Shown here: piece after piece, positions 44,749-56,524 of the stretch
Layout of the letters: each line of letters begins with the position of its first letter
Position numbering within the stretch: position 1 is the first letter of the stretch
Source of the DNA: Oceanococcus atlanticus
Lineage (GTDB): Bacteria > Pseudomonadota > Gammaproteobacteria > Nevskiales > Oceanococcaceae
Reading direction: 5' to 3'
DNA: 64,000 nucleotides
Assembly: GCF_002088235.1 (NCBI RefSeq)
Contig: NZ_AQQV01000004.1
Location: 62,001-126,000, forward strand
The notes under the pieces: generated by a model
What the model was told of the DNA's origin: nothing
Databases searched by the model: none
The model's input: the letters and a program-made list of their open reading frames with translations, nothing else
Position numbers and translations under genes: made by a program

Positions 44749-45819
44749 ATGCGCCCTGTTTTTGACTGGGCAAACAGTTTGGCTGACGCGCGCAACGCAC
44801 TGGTGCTGGGCATCGAATCGTCGTGTGACGAAACAGCGGTGGCTTTGTACCACACCACGGACGGATTGCTCGGCGAGGCTTTGCACAGCCAGATCGATTT
44901 GCATGCCGCTTACGGTGGTGTGGTTCCCGAGCTGGCGTCACGCGATCACGTGCGACGTCTGCCCGGGCTGCTGGCCGAATTATCGCACAAGACGGGGCGT
45001 ACGCTGGCAGACGTGGATGCGGTGGCCTACACCGCCGGGCCGGGGTTGGTTGGCGCGCTGCTGGCTGGCGCATCGCTGGCGGCCGGACTGGCCCAGGGTG
45101 CGGATCTGCCCTTGATCCCGGTGCACCACATGGAAGGGCATCTGCTGGCGCCGGTGCTGTCCGAGCCGGAACTGGATTTTCCATTTGTTGCCCTGCTGGT
45201 TTCGGGCGGCCACACCATGCTGGTGGCCTGCCATGCGCTGGGGCGCTATGAGTTACTCGGCCAAAGCCTTGATGATGCGGCGGGTGAGGCGTTCGACAAG
45301 ACTGCGCAGTTGCTCGGGCTGGATTATCCGGGCGGCCCGGCGCTGGCGCACCTGGCTGCGCAGGGTACGCCGGGGCGTTTCACATTGCCGCGACCGCTGA
45401 CCCGACAACGTGGCCTGGATTTCAGTTTCAGCGGCCTCAAAACGGCCGTGGCCAACCAGCTGGCCAAAGTGTCGGATGTGCAGGATCACCCGGATCTGGC
45501 GGCGGATTTCGAGCTGGCGGTGGTCGAGACCCTGAGCACCAAATGCCGCTGGGCGCTGGAGGCCACAGGCATGTCGCGGCTGCTGATCGCCGGTGGGGTG
45601 GCGGCCAACACCCGCCTGCGCGCCGCGCTGCAGACCTTGTGCGAGGCGCAGGGGGCGCATTTTTTCGTGCCCTCGGCGGCGCTGTGCACCGACAACGCTT
45701 CAATGATTGCCCATGTTGGCGCCCTGCGGCTGGCCGATGCGCAGCGCAGTGGCGCGCCGGTCAGGGCGCGCTGGCCGCTGAGTGAACTCAGCGCGCCGCG
45801 CGGGGCTGCGCATGCGTGA
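44749..45819 (+). CDS. tsaD: TsaD, tRNA threonylcarbamoyltransferase (t6A37)
   Basis: Metalloprotein of 356 residues that, with TsaB and TsaE, transfers threonylcarbamoyl from TsaC's product to A37 of ANN-decoding tRNAs. Seen: [17 protein letters not shown], the metal-binding HHMEGH, the SGGHTMLV motif, DAAGEAFDK and the C-terminal [10 protein letters not shown]. The ATG at 44749 adds about 15 residues before the family start; later GTG or TTG codons are possible. tsaC lies 5 kb away on the other strand. Its stop lies inside the start of folB. Confidence 0.95.
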   Translation: MRPVFDWANSLADARNALVLGIESSCDETAVALYHTTDGLLGEALHSQIDLHAAYGGVVPELASRDHVRRLPGLLAELSHKTGRTLADVDAVAYTAGPGLVGALLAGASLAAGLAQGADLPLIPVHHMEGHLLAPVLSEPELDFPFVALLVSGGHTMLVACHALGRYELLGQSLDDAAGEAFDKTAQLLGLDYPGGPALAHLAAQGTPGRFTLPRPLTRQRGLDFSFSGLKTAVANQLAKVSDVQDHPDLAADFELAVVETLSTKCRWALEATGMSRLLIAGGVAANTRLRAALQTLCEAQGAHFFVPSAALCTDNASMIAHVGALRLADAQRSGAPVRARWPLSELSAPRGAAHA

Positions 45820-46183
45820 TCAGGTCTTTATCGAAGGTTTGCAGGGTGACACCTGCATCGGCGTCTATGACTGGGAGCGCCAGCTGCGTCAGCGGGTGGT
45901 GCTGGACATGGTGCTGTTCACCACGCTGGATGCAGCGGGGCGCAGCGATGATCTGCGCCAGACGGTCGACTACAAAAGTGTTTCCGATCGTGTGCTGGGT
46001 TTTGTTGGCAGTGCCCGATTCGAATTGATCGAGTCGCTGGCCGAAGCGCTGAGCCGCATTCTGCTTAGCGAATTTTCGATTGATGCGGTGACCTTGCGCA
46101 TAAGCAAACCCGGCGCCGTGCCCGACGCTGCCAATGTGGGCGTCAGTATTCACCGCGAACGCACCAGCGAGCAGGCTGGCTAA
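45812..46183 (+). CDS. folB: FolB, dihydroneopterin aldolase
   Basis: Folate-pathway enzyme of 123 residues, converting 7,8-dihydroneopterin to 6-hydroxymethyl-dihydropterin. Seen: [44 protein letters not shown], the catalytic glutamate in [14 protein letters not shown], and [17 protein letters not shown]. The ATG at 45812 overlaps the tsaD end by 8 bp, which suggests coupling. uppP starts 11 bp after the stop. Confidence 0.94.
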   Translation: MRDQVFIEGLQGDTCIGVYDWERQLRQRVVLDMVLFTTLDAAGRSDDLRQTVDYKSVSDRVLGFVGSARFELIESLAEALSRILLSEFSIDAVTLRISKPGAVPDAANVGVSIHRERTSEQAG

Positions 46184-46194
46184 ACGAGTCTCAT

Positions 46195-46992
46195 ATGGAT
46201 GCATTGCATGCTGTGCTGCTAGGCCTGATTCAGGGCCTGACCGAATTTCTGCCGATTTCCAGCTCCGGTCATCTGGTGCTCACGCCCTTGTTCATGGGTT
46301 GGGAGGCGCACTCGCTGGCGTTTGATGTGGCGGTGCATTTCGGCACGTTGGTCGCGGTCGTGGCCTATTTCCGGCGTGATCTGGCGACCCTAGTGCCGGC
46401 GGCGTTTGAGCCGCTGACCGGGCGCGGCTGGAGCCCGCATGCGCGGATGGCCTGGGGGCTGGTGGTCGCGACAATTCCGGCCAGTCTGGTGGGCATGCTG
46501 ATCCGGGTGGTGTTCGAGGCTGAGATCGACAGCCCGATCATCGTCGCCATCAATCTGATCGTGTTCGCTCTGCTGCTGTGGTGGGCTGATACCCGCCTGC
46601 GCGGCGAGCGCAGCGAAATGCAGCTCGGCTGGGGCCAGTACTTTCTGCTTGGCTGCGCCCAGGCCCTGGCCCTGATTCCGGGCACCTCTCGCTCTGGAGT
46701 GACCATGACCGCGGGTATGGCGATGGGGTTGAGCCGGGTTGCCTCAGCGCGCGTCTCGTTTCTGATGGCGGTGCCGGTGATCGCGCTGGCCGCCGCCTAT
46801 GAGCTGCTTGCCTTGCTGCTCTCGGATGCGCCGGCACCGTGGCTGGAGATCGCCATCGGCACCTCGGTGGCGTTTGTCAGCGGCCTGGCCTGCATCCATT
46901 TCCTGCTGCGTCTGTTGCAGAGCTACGGCTTCATGCCATTCGTGATCTACCGCTTGATCCTGGGCGGCGTGATCCTGGTCCTATTCTGGTAA
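46195..46992 (+). CDS. uppP: UppP (BacA), undecaprenyl-diphosphate phosphatase
   Basis: Membrane enzyme of 265 residues that dephosphorylates undecaprenyl pyrophosphate so the lipid carrier can be reused for peptidoglycan and O-antigen; overproduction in the family gives bacitracin resistance. Seen: the motifs GLIQGLTEFLPISSSGHLVL and LIPGTSRSGVTMTAGMAMGLSR, which hold the catalytic glutamates, serine and arginine, and about eight hydrophobic segments. Last gene of tsaD-folB-uppP. It overlaps the end of convergent cca by 12 bp. Confidence 0.96.
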   Translation: MDALHAVLLGLIQGLTEFLPISSSGHLVLTPLFMGWEAHSLAFDVAVHFGTLVAVVAYFRRDLATLVPAAFEPLTGRGWSPHARMAWGLVVATIPASLVGMLIRVVFEAEIDSPIIVAINLIVFALLLWWADTRLRGERSEMQLGWGQYFLLGCAQALALIPGTSRSGVTMTAGMAMGLSRVASARVSFLMAVPVIALAAAYELLALLLSDAPAPWLEIAIGTSVAFVSGLACIHFLLRLLQSYGFMPFVIYRLILGGVILVLFW

Positions 46993-48240
46993 TTCGGCAC
47001 GTTTGAAGCGGGCCAGACGGTCGACCCGGGCCTGGCGCAGTGCTTTGCCCAGGGCGGCGCCTTGCAGGCCCTGTTCGATCAGTGCGGCGGGGGAGACCTC
47101 GCCGAGCGCGGCAAAGGCGCGACGCAGGTAATCGGCCTGCGGGTAGTGCGCCTGTTCAAAGCCGGTGCGCCCGCGTGCGTCGGCCAGGCAGGCGCTGACA
47201 AACATTTCGACGCGTTCCGGTCGACGTAACGCGTCAAGCTGCTCGAACAGCTTGAGCAGCGTTTCAGGGCGCAGTTCGCGCGCCTGATGACACAGCAGGT
47301 GCAGCTTGGTGACGGCGGTGGCGCTCTGTTCTAGTGCCTTGGGCACGCGCAGGCGCTGGCAAAAGGCTTTGACCAGCGGCACCCCACGGTGCTCGTGTCC
47401 GCGATGGCTGGGCAGCACGTCAGCAGGGGTGATGCCCTTGCCGAAATCGTGACAGAGCACGGCAAAGCGGGTGGCCAGATCGTTGCTGATGTGGGCGCTC
47501 TGCTCGATCGCCAGCATGGCGTGAATGCCGCTGTCGACTTCCGGGTGATACTTGGCGTTCTGCGGCACGCCGTAAAGGCGGTCGAGCTCGGGGAACAGCA
47601 CGGCCAGCGCGCCGATCCGGCGCAGCAGGCGAAAATACTCGGCCGGGTGTGCGCTCATCAGCGCTTTTTCGGTTTCTCGCCAGATGCGTTCGGCGACCAG
47701 ATGCTGCAGTTCTCCGCTGGCCACGATCTCGCGCAGCAGGGCTTCGGTGGCCGTCTCCAGTTCGAAGCCCTGGGCGTGAAAGCGGGCCCGGAAGCGGGCC
47801 ACCCGCAGGACTCTGAGCGGGTCCTCCACGAAGTGAGCAGAAACCGCGCGCAGCTGCCGCTTGTTCAGGTCTTCGCGCCCGCCCCAGGGGTCGATCAGGC
47901 TGCCGTCGGCCGCCTGGGCGATGGCATTGATGCTGAGGTCACGGCGCTGCAGGTCCTGCTCCAGCGTGACATCCGGGCTGGTGTGGAACTCGAAGCCGGC
48001 ATAGCCATGGCCGGATTTGCGTTCGGTGCGGGCCAGGGCATATTCCTCACCGCTGTGGGGATGCAGGAAAACTGGAAAGTCCTTGCCCACCGGGCGAAAA
48101 CCGGCCTCCAGCATGGCCTGGGGTGTGGTTCCGGTGACCACCCAGTCGCGCTCATGCACCGGCAGGCCGAGCAGCGCATCGCGCACCGCGCCGCCAACCA
48201 GATACACCTCGCCCGGAATGTGCAGCGTGGGCGTGCTCAC
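46981..48240 (-). CDS. cca: Cca, CCA-adding tRNA nucleotidyltransferase
   Basis: Enzyme of 419 residues that adds or repairs the 3' CCA of tRNA. Seen: the class II nucleotidyltransferase opening [26 protein letters not shown] with the metal aspartates (DWVV), [14 protein letters not shown], the base-recognition [14 protein letters not shown] helix and a C-terminal HD phosphohydrolase domain ([14 protein letters not shown]). The HD domain, typical of gammaproteobacteria, gives phosphatase activity. The start is GTG at 48240, overlapping the oxyR stop. Both tRNAs in this window already encode CCA, so it is mainly a repair enzyme here. Confidence 0.95.
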   Translation of the reverse strand: MSTPTLHIPGEVYLVGGAVRDALLGLPVHERDWVVTGTTPQAMLEAGFRPVGKDFPVFLHPHSGEEYALARTERKSGHGYAGFEFHTSPDVTLEQDLQRRDLSINAIAQAADGSLIDPWGGREDLNKRQLRAVSAHFVEDPLRVLRVARFRARFHAQGFELETATEALLREIVASGELQHLVAERIWRETEKALMSAHPAEYFRLLRRIGALAVLFPELDRLYGVPQNAKYHPEVDSGIHAMLAIEQSAHISNDLATRFAVLCHDFGKGITPADVLPSHRGHEHRGVPLVKAFCQRLRVPKALEQSATAVTKLHLLCHQARELRPETLLKLFEQLDALRRPERVEMFVSACLADARGRTGFEQAHYPQADYLRRAFAALGEVSPAALIEQGLQGAALGKALRQARVDRLARFKRAELPE

Positions 48241-49169
48241 TCGCTGGGTTGGGCGTCGCTGATCCAGCTGACGCCTTGCATCTGCGAGGCCACGATGGCG
48301 TCGTGAACCGCGCGGATCGCCTGCATGCGAGGGAAGGTGCGACGCCAGGCCAGGGTGATGCGCCGGGTCGGCGGCGTGCCGGCGAACGGTCGGGTGGTCA
48401 GCAGCTGACCGTGATCCGTGTCGGGGTTAACCGTGGCTTGCGGCAGCACCGTGATGCCCAGACCGCTGGCCACCATGTGGCGGATGGTCTCCAGGCTGCC
48501 GCCGGCCAGCGGCTCCTCATCATCGGTGACTTTGGCGCAGTCCGGGCAGCTTTCTATGACCTGATCACGGAAGCAATGGCCGGGGCCGAGCAGCAGCAGG
48601 TTTTCGTCGGCCAGTTCGCTGGTGCCGATGCTGGCACGCTCGGCCCACGGGTGTTGCGGCGGCATGGCCACCACGAAGGCTTCATCGTAGAGCGCCCAGG
48701 TGCTCACGCCGGCCGGTGAAAACGGTTCCGCGACGATAATCAGATCGAGTTCGTTGCGGCTCAGCATGGCGCTGAGCACGCTGGTGTAGTTCTCTTCGAT
48801 GGCCAGCGGCATATTGGGTGCGACCTGCTTGAGCGCCGGGATCAGACGCGGCAGCAGATATGGCCCCACGGTGTAGATCGCGCCCAGGCGCAGGCGCCCG
48901 CTGAGTTCATCCTGGCCTTCGCTGGCGATGGATTCCAGCAACTGTGCCTCGGCCAGCACGCGGCGTGCCTGCTCAATGATGCGCTCGCCGATCGGGGTCG
49001 GTTTGACCTTGCCACGCTGGCGTTCGAACACGGTGACCCCAAGCTGATCTTCGAACTTGCGCAGGGCTACGGACAGGGTCGGCTGACTGACAAAGCTGCG
49101 TTCTGCGGCGCGGCCAAAATGGCGTTCCTTGTCCAGCGCGATGATGTAGCGCAGTTCGGTGAGGGTCAT
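48237..49169 (-). CDS. oxyR: OxyR-type LysR regulator of peroxide stress
   Basis: Regulator of 310 residues: a winged-helix domain (1-60: [34 protein letters not shown]) and an effector domain. The peroxide-sensing cysteines fall exactly at Cys199 ([10 protein letters not shown]) and Cys208, the Escherichia coli numbering, with an extra Cys211 close by. Oxidation by H2O2 should form the 199-208 disulfide and change promoter activation. The start overlaps the hemF stop (ATGA), so oxyR is within the tsaC-hemF-oxyR-cca run, an uncommon place for it; in many genomes it is next to catalase or peroxiredoxin genes. Confidence 0.93.
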   Translation of the reverse strand: MTLTELRYIIALDKERHFGRAAERSFVSQPTLSVALRKFEDQLGVTVFERQRGKVKPTPIGERIIEQARRVLAEAQLLESIASEGQDELSGRLRLGAIYTVGPYLLPRLIPALKQVAPNMPLAIEENYTSVLSAMLSRNELDLIIVAEPFSPAGVSTWALYDEAFVVAMPPQHPWAERASIGTSELADENLLLLGPGHCFRDQVIESCPDCAKVTDDEEPLAGGSLETIRHMVASGLGITVLPQATVNPDTDHGQLLTTRPFAGTPPTRRITLAWRRTFPRMQAIRAVHDAIVASQMQGVSWISDAQPSE

Positions 49170-50071
49170 GGGGCGGTGCTCCCGAGCCAGTCCTGTGGTT
49201 TCAGGTAGACATCATAGAGCGTTGCCTCGGGGCTGCCCGGCTGTGGTTGCCAGGCATAGTCCCAGCGCACCAGCGGCGGCAGCGACATGAGGATGGATTC
49301 GGTGCGGCCGCCCGACTGCAGGCCGAACAGGGTGCCGCGGTCGTGGATCAGGTTGAATTCGACATAGCGCCCACGCCGGTAGAGCTGGAAGTCACGCTGC
49401 GCGGCGCTCCATGGTGTGGCCTTGCGTGCGGCCAGAATCGGTCGATAGGCGCGAATGAACATCTCGCCAACGCGGCGCGTCAGGGCGAAGGCTTGCTCAA
49501 AACCGCCGGCGCTGAAGTCGTCGTAGAACAGCCCGCCAACACCGCGGGTTTCGCCACGGTGCTTGAGATAGAAATACTCATCGCAGTGCGCCTTGAAAGC
49601 GGGATACAGCTCATCGCCCACGGCTTCGCGGGCGCAGTTGTGCCACTGCACCACATCTGCGTGAACCGGGTAGTACGGGGTCAGGTCGAAGCCGCCGCCA
49701 AACCACCAGATATCGCCGGCCTGAAAAAACCGCACATTCATGTGCGTGGTCGGCACATGCGGGTTGCGTGGATGAATGACCAGCGATACGCCGGTGGCGA
49801 CGAAATCACGCCCGGCCAGTTCGGGATGGCGCTGGCTCGCTGCGGCGGGCAGGTTGCGCCCGTGAATCAGCGAAAAATTCACCCCGCCGCGCTCGATCAC
49901 CTCGCCCTCAGCGAGTACGCGGGTCAGCCCGCCGCCGCCTTCGGCGCGTTGCCATTCGTCGCGGACAAAACGTGCTGACGAGGTTTCCTCGTCTTCCAGC
50001 TGGCTGCAGATATCGGCCTGCAGGGCGCGCAGAAAGGATTCAACCGCGGCCAGGCGCTGGTCTGGGGTCAT
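49166..50071 (-). CDS. hemF: HemF, oxygen-dependent coproporphyrinogen III oxidase
   Basis: Enzyme of 301 residues that converts coproporphyrinogen III to protoporphyrinogen IX with O2, in the cytoplasm. Seen: [76 protein letters not shown], and [38 protein letters not shown], the full set of HemF blocks. It overlaps tsaC and oxyR by four bases on each side, so haem synthesis is co-transcribed with the peroxide regulator. An oxygen-independent HemN is not in the window. Confidence 0.97.
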   Translation of the reverse strand: MTPDQRLAAVESFLRALQADICSQLEDEETSSARFVRDEWQRAEGGGGLTRVLAEGEVIERGGVNFSLIHGRNLPAAASQRHPELAGRDFVATGVSLVIHPRNPHVPTTHMNVRFFQAGDIWWFGGGFDLTPYYPVHADVVQWHNCAREAVGDELYPAFKAHCDEYFYLKHRGETRGVGGLFYDDFSAGGFEQAFALTRRVGEMFIRAYRPILAARKATPWSAAQRDFQLYRRGRYVEFNLIHDRGTLFGLQSGGRTESILMSLPPLVRWDYAWQPQPGSPEATLYDVYLKPQDWLGSTAP

Positions 50072-50628
50072 GCTCGGATCACCTCGCCGGAATACGGGTC
50101 CATGATACGGCTCGGGCCATGGCCTTGCCCGAGTGGGGCGTTGAGCACGAAGTCGAGACCCGGGCCGAGCTGATGGCGCAGCTGGCGAATGCTTGTCGGT
50201 GTAGGCCGGCCGTGCCGGTTGGCGCTGGTCGAGACAATGGCGCCGCCGAAGCTCTCACACAGCGCGCGCACCGGCGGGTGCGCGCTGATGCGAACGGCCA
50301 GTGTGTCATGACGACCGCGCAGCAGCGTGCTGACTTCATCACGTGCTGGCAGCAGGAAAGTGGCGTGGCCGGGCCAGTGTGCGGCGGCGATCTCCGGTGC
50401 TTCGCTCACCTTAAGCCACGGCGCGAGCTGGGCCCAGTTCGCCGCAATCAGGATCAGGCCTTTCTGCCAGGGGCGCTGTTTGAGGTTGAGCAGACGCGCC
50501 AGCGCCTGGTCATTGGCGGGGTCGCAACCCAGGCCCCACACCGCTTCGGTCGGGTATGCCACGAGGCCGCCGCTGCGCAGTGCGCGGGCAGCCCTGAAAG
50601 TTTGCCAATCGCCGGTCGGTGTGGCCAC
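50068..50628 (-). CDS. tsaC: TsaC (YrdC), threonylcarbamoyl-AMP synthase
   Basis: Enzyme of 186 residues that makes threonylcarbamoyl-AMP from threonine, bicarbonate and ATP for tRNA t6A37. Seen: the YrdC fold elements [80 protein letters not shown]. The start is GTG at 50628. It is first in tsaC-hemF-oxyR-cca and works with TsaD, encoded 5 kb away. Confidence 0.95.
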   Translation of the reverse strand: MATPTGDWQTFRAARALRSGGLVAYPTEAVWGLGCDPANDQALARLLNLKQRPWQKGLILIAANWAQLAPWLKVSEAPEIAAAHWPGHATFLLPARDEVSTLLRGRHDTLAVRISAHPPVRALCESFGGAIVSTSANRHGRPTPTSIRQLRHQLGPGLDFVLNAPLGQGHGPSRIMDPYSGEVIRA

Positions 50629-50724
50629 AACGCTTACTTTATGCCTCGTGCGCGCGCCGTGAGGCCGCGAATACGGGAGTGCTCATTGCCGGATGCTGCT
50701 GTGTGCTGGAGCCCTGTCGGCAGC

Positions 50725-53094
<2,370 letters not shown>

Positions 53095-53135
53095 GCCGGG
53101 TTGGGCTGCTCGTAAGAATGGGCTGAAGGGGCGCA

Positions 53136-53164
53136 ACTTGAACAAAGCCGCCCGGACAAGTCAA
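53136..53164 (-). promoter_or_regulatory. Possible promoter of topA
   Basis: On the minus strand: TTGACT (53159-53164), 17-bp spacer, TCAAGT (53136-53141). The -35 box is strong but the -10 box matches only 3/6, so this is tentative. The remaining 100 bp toward smg has a short CATCGG/CCGATG hairpin (53180-53195) and nothing else I recognise. Confidence 0.3.
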
Positions 53165-53267
53165 ATCTTTTCGTCGCCGCATCGGCCCGCCGATGAGTGC
53201 GCTTGCGACTGCGCAACAGGCCGCTTTGACCGCTTGGTGAGGCTGTGCGTGTGGCCTGCGAGCAGGC

Positions 53268-53744
53268 TCAGTGCATCCACTGACCCTGTGGGTCGTAGAC
53301 CAGGTCTTCCATGCGCTGGAAGGCGTCTTCCTCGCCGGGCTGGGCGAACAAAACCATCAGAATGACCCACTTGGCCTGATCTTCGCCGATGTCCTCGTCG
53401 TTGAGGGCAAGCAGGCGGTCGATGACGGTTTCGCGGGCTTCGGCGCTGAGGATGCCCAGGCGTTCCACATGCAACAGAAAACCGCGACAGTCGGTGTTCA
53501 GGCGCAGCATTTCCGAATCGGCAAACACGCGAATCGAATCCTGGGCCGTGAAGTGGCTGCGCTCGCGGTGCTCTTCCAGATCAGCCAGCCAATCAAAGGC
53601 GTGCTCGATTTCCTCGCGCGGGAAGCCAGCGGCTTCCAGCTCGGTTTCCAGCGTGGTCTGGTCGGTGACCGGTTCCAGATCATCGTCGAAGTAGTTTTCG
53701 AACAGATACAGCAGAACGTCGAGTATGGATTCTTTGGGTTGCAT
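53268..53744 (-). CDS. smg: Smg, DUF494 family protein
   Basis: Acidic helical protein of 158 residues (Smg/DUF494). Seen: ILDVLLYLFENYFDDD, ELEAAGFPREEIEHAFDWLADLE, FADSEMLRLNTDCRGFLLHVERLGIL and the WVILMVLFAQPGEE C-terminal helix, all typical. The function is unknown. It is conserved between dprA and topA, and its ATG directly follows the dprA stop. Confidence 0.93.
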   Translation of the reverse strand: MQPKESILDVLLYLFENYFDDDLEPVTDQTTLETELEAAGFPREEIEHAFDWLADLEEHRERSHFTAQDSIRVFADSEMLRLNTDCRGFLLHVERLGILSAEARETVIDRLLALNDEDIGEDQAKWVILMVLFAQPGEEDAFQRMEDLVYDPQGQWMH

Positions 53745-54863
53745 TCAGGGCCGGCATTTCTGGTAACCGCCGCCGGGCGCCATAGCGACGTCACCGCGCA
53801 GTTCCAGGATTAGCAGCATGGAGGAAACGGCGTCCACGGCCAGGCCAGTGTGTTCGACCAGCTCATCAATGCTTCGTGGTGCATTGTCGAGGTGCTTCAG
53901 CAAGTGCTGATAGTCCTTGTCGTGAACATCAGGTGGGGCCTCGCGAGGCGAACTCGACGGGACCTTGCTGACATTATCCAACAATGGGCCCAATTCTTCC
54001 AGGATGTCGTCAGCGGTTTCGACCAGTTTGGCGCCCTGGCGGATCAGCCGATGGCAGCCGCGCGCCAGCGGGTTGTCGACTGAGCCGGGCATGGCGAAGA
54101 CCTCGCGGCCGAGCTCGCCAGCCAGCCGTGCGGTGATCAGGGAGCCGCTGCGCAGGGCTGCTTCGATAACCAGGGTGCCCAGGCTGAGCGCGGCAATCAG
54201 ACGATTGCGCCGTGGGAAATGATCGCGCCGCGCCGGGGTGCCTGGTGGAAACTCGCTGATGATCAAACCATGATCGCGAATGCGCTCGGCCAAGGCCTGA
54301 TTGCTGGCCGGGTAGACGCGATCCAGGCCGGTGCCGGTAATGGCCAAGGTCATGCCCTGTGCCTCCAGTGCGCCTTGGTGTGCCGCGGCGTCAACGCCAA
54401 GAGCCAAGCCGCTGGTGATGCCCAGGCCTTGCCCGGCAAGGTGCTGGGCAAACTGGCGAGCATGGCGCAGCCCTGCGGGAGTGGGGTTGCGGCTGCCAAC
54501 CATGGCCAGCTGCGGCACGTTGAACAGATCAGGATCGCCCAGATAGAAAAGCGCTGGTGGCGCGTCATTCAAATCGCGCAGGCGAGCAGGGTAGCGCGGG
54601 TCAGCATCCAGGATCAGCTGGTGACCTGGCTGATCCAGCCAACTCTGGGCGTGGCGCAAGGGGGCTGGGTCAGGTGCACGCCAGTAGTCGAGCGTTTCGG
54701 CCTTGAGGCGCAAGCTCTCAAGCCGGCTGCGCGGGGCCGCGAGTATGGCTTGTGCGCCGCCGAAGGTGTCACACAGGCGGCGCAGATGAGCCGGGCCCAG
54801 GCCCGGCGAGGTCAGCAGCCTGAGCCAGGCTTCGAGTTCCTGTCGGTCAGGCGCCCGGGACAG
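53745..54863 (-). CDS. dprA: DprA, DNA-processing protein for natural transformation
   Basis: Full-length protein of about 372 residues. It loads RecA onto incoming single-stranded DNA. Seen: an N-terminal helical SAM-like domain (LEAWLRLLTSPGLGPAHLRRL, FGGAQAILAAP), the Rossmann core (MVGSRNPTPAGLRHA, SGLALGVDAAAH, RRNRLIAALS, EAALRSGSL), and a C-terminal winged helix. The first usual start, TTG at 54713, would cut off about 50 residues of conserved sequence. The in-frame region upstream is open only back to a TAA just above 54863 and contains no ATG, GTG or TTG. The likely start is CTG at 54863, preceded by AAGG at 9 bases and overlapping the LysM gene end by 17 bp. Confidence 0.87.
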   Translation of the reverse strand: MSRAPDRQELEAWLRLLTSPGLGPAHLRRLCDTFGGAQAILAAPRSRLESLRLKAETLDYWRAPDPAPLRHAQSWLDQPGHQLILDADPRYPARLRDLNDAPPALFYLGDPDLFNVPQLAMVGSRNPTPAGLRHARQFAQHLAGQGLGITSGLALGVDAAAHQGALEAQGMTLAITGTGLDRVYPASNQALAERIRDHGLIISEFPPGTPARRDHFPRRNRLIAALSLGTLVIEAALRSGSLITARLAGELGREVFAMPGSVDNPLARGCHRLIRQGAKLVETADDILEELGPLLDNVSKVPSSSPREAPPDVHDKDYQHLLKHLDNAPRSIDELVEHTGLAVDAVSSMLLILELRGDVAMAPGGGYQKCRP

Positions 54864-55929
54864 GGTTTACAACCTTGTCCAGAATGTGAATGGGCCGTGT
54901 GGCGCGCATGATCAGGCCATAGCTGAGGTCTTCATAGGTCAAAAACACCATCAGGTGACCAGCATCGACGTCGGGCAGTTGAATCTTGGGTGCCAGACGC
55001 GAGCTCTTGGGGTCACGGATCTTTTCCCCAGCCTGCATGACGCGCAGCACATGGCCGGCTTCAATGCCGTGCTTGCTGCCGCGATTCAGCGTCACGATCT
55101 GGTACTGACCGATCTGACTGACGCCGTCATACACCGCAATAATCCGCCCTTCGATGTTTTCAGTCGGCGCATGTGGATAGAAATCAGTGCGGAAATCGCT
55201 GTAGGCCTGCGGCATCAGGCGGTCGAGTTCGCGCACTTCCAGATTGCTTTCGCTCAAGCGCGCATGCGAAACCTTTTCGAAGCGCTGGATGTCGGCCGTG
55301 GCCACCGGGATAGCTTCGTAACCGAGCAACTTGCCGGTGTCAGGGTCACGGTAAACCTGCCCCTTGCGTACCACGGCGTACTGATAGCCGTTGGCTTCGT
55401 CGGCGTGGCGCACGTAGGCATCCGCTTCGTCGCTGCCGAGCAAGCGATTGTCGCCAAAGGCCACGATATGCGGTGCATCTTCATAGGTGTCTGAATCGAT
55501 GACGCGTGGCCCTTTGAGGAAGGCCAGGATCTCGTCCAGAGGAATGGTTGGAATTGCCGCTTCCAGTGGGGTGCTGCGAATCTGCGGGCGGACGCGCACC
55601 AGGTTGCGCGGTTCCGGCGGCTCGCGCTGCAGACGTGGGCGACCATCCACCCAGACCAGATAGAGCACCTCGCCGGGGAAGATCAGATGCGGGTTTTCAA
55701 CCTGCGGGTTGGCGTTCCACAACTCCGGCCACAGCCACGGGTCGCGCAGAAAATATTCGGCGATGTCCCACAGCGTGTCGCCACGCTTGACGACATATTC
55801 CAGGGGCACGTCCGGGTTGAGTTCAGGGCCTTCCTGAGCGTGAACCACGGCAGCGGGCGCCAGCAAGGCACAAACGGCCAGCAAAACCAACGTCAGCCGA
55901 TATTGCGCTAAGCCTTTATACTTTCCCAC
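54847..55929 (-). CDS. LysM-domain exported protein
   Basis: Protein of 360 residues with a signal peptide (YRLTLVLLAVCALLAPAAVVHA) and an N-terminal LysM domain (PLEYVVKRGDTLWDIAEYFLRDPWLWPELWNANPQVENPHLIFPGEVLYL), which binds peptidoglycan. The remaining 240 residues form a conserved domain (IPLDEILAFLKGPRVID, HIVAFGDNRLLGSDEADAYVR, RGSKHGIEAGHVLRVM) of unknown role. The GTG at 55929 was chosen because GAGAGGGG stands 5 bases upstream; the open frame to 55980 lacks such a site. The position upstream of dprA and divergent from def is conserved. Confidence 0.9.
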   Translation of the reverse strand: MGKYKGLAQYRLTLVLLAVCALLAPAAVVHAQEGPELNPDVPLEYVVKRGDTLWDIAEYFLRDPWLWPELWNANPQVENPHLIFPGEVLYLVWVDGRPRLQREPPEPRNLVRVRPQIRSTPLEAAIPTIPLDEILAFLKGPRVIDSDTYEDAPHIVAFGDNRLLGSDEADAYVRHADEANGYQYAVVRKGQVYRDPDTGKLLGYEAIPVATADIQRFEKVSHARLSESNLEVRELDRLMPQAYSDFRTDFYPHAPTENIEGRIIAVYDGVSQIGQYQIVTLNRGSKHGIEAGHVLRVMQAGEKIRDPKSSRLAPKIQLPDVDAGHLMVFLTYEDLSYGLIMRATRPIHILDKVVNPVPGA

Positions 55930-56007
55930 GGTTCCCCTCTCGCTGATGCCCCCAAAGTCCGGGGCTAACTTTATCAGCATTACCGAAAAATCAAAGAGTC
56001 AGCGCTC

Positions 56008-56514
56008 ATGTCGCAAATGCCGATTCTGAAGTTCCCTGATCCTCGCCTGCGCGAGATTGCCAAACCGCTGGATCGCGTGGATCGTGAATTGTGGAAAACC
56101 TTCGATGACATGTTCGAGACCATGTACGCTGCGCCGGGCGTAGGTCTGGCTGCAACGCAGGTTGGAATTCCGCACCGTTTTACCGTGGTCGACGTGTCCG
56201 CCAATCATGATCAGCCGCTGGTGCTGATCAACCCGGAAATCATCGGTGGCGAGAACCTTTGTGATGTCGAGGAAGGTTGCCTGTCGGTGCCGGGTGCGTA
56301 CGAGAAGGTCAAACGCTACGACGTGGTGCGCTTCCGCGCTCTGGACAAGGATGGCAAACCGATCGAGATGGAAGTGGACGGTCTGTTCGCGCAATGCATA
56401 CAGCATGAAATCGATCACCTGGATGGCAAGCTGTTCGTCGACTATCTGTCGCGCCTGAAGCGCGAACGTATCCGCAAGAAGCTCGAAAAAGATCTGCGCG
56501 CTGGTCGCGTCTGA
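56008..56514 (+). CDS. def: Def, peptide deformylase
   Basis: Metalloenzyme of 168 residues that removes the N-formyl group from new proteins. Seen: motif 1 [12 protein letters not shown] (44-55), motif 2 EGCLSVPG with metal ligand Cys91, and motif 3 HEIDH with His133, Glu134 and His137. These are type 1 features. It starts the def-fmt-rsmB-trkA-trkH run, divergent from the LysM gene across 78 bp. Def and Fmt act at opposite ends of the formylation cycle. Confidence 0.97.
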   Translation: MSQMPILKFPDPRLREIAKPLDRVDRELWKTFDDMFETMYAAPGVGLAATQVGIPHRFTVVDVSANHDQPLVLINPEIIGGENLCDVEEGCLSVPGAYEKVKRYDVVRFRALDKDGKPIEMEVDGLFAQCIQHEIDHLDGKLFVDYLSRLKRERIRKKLEKDLRAGRV

Positions 56515-56524
56515 AGGCACCCCC

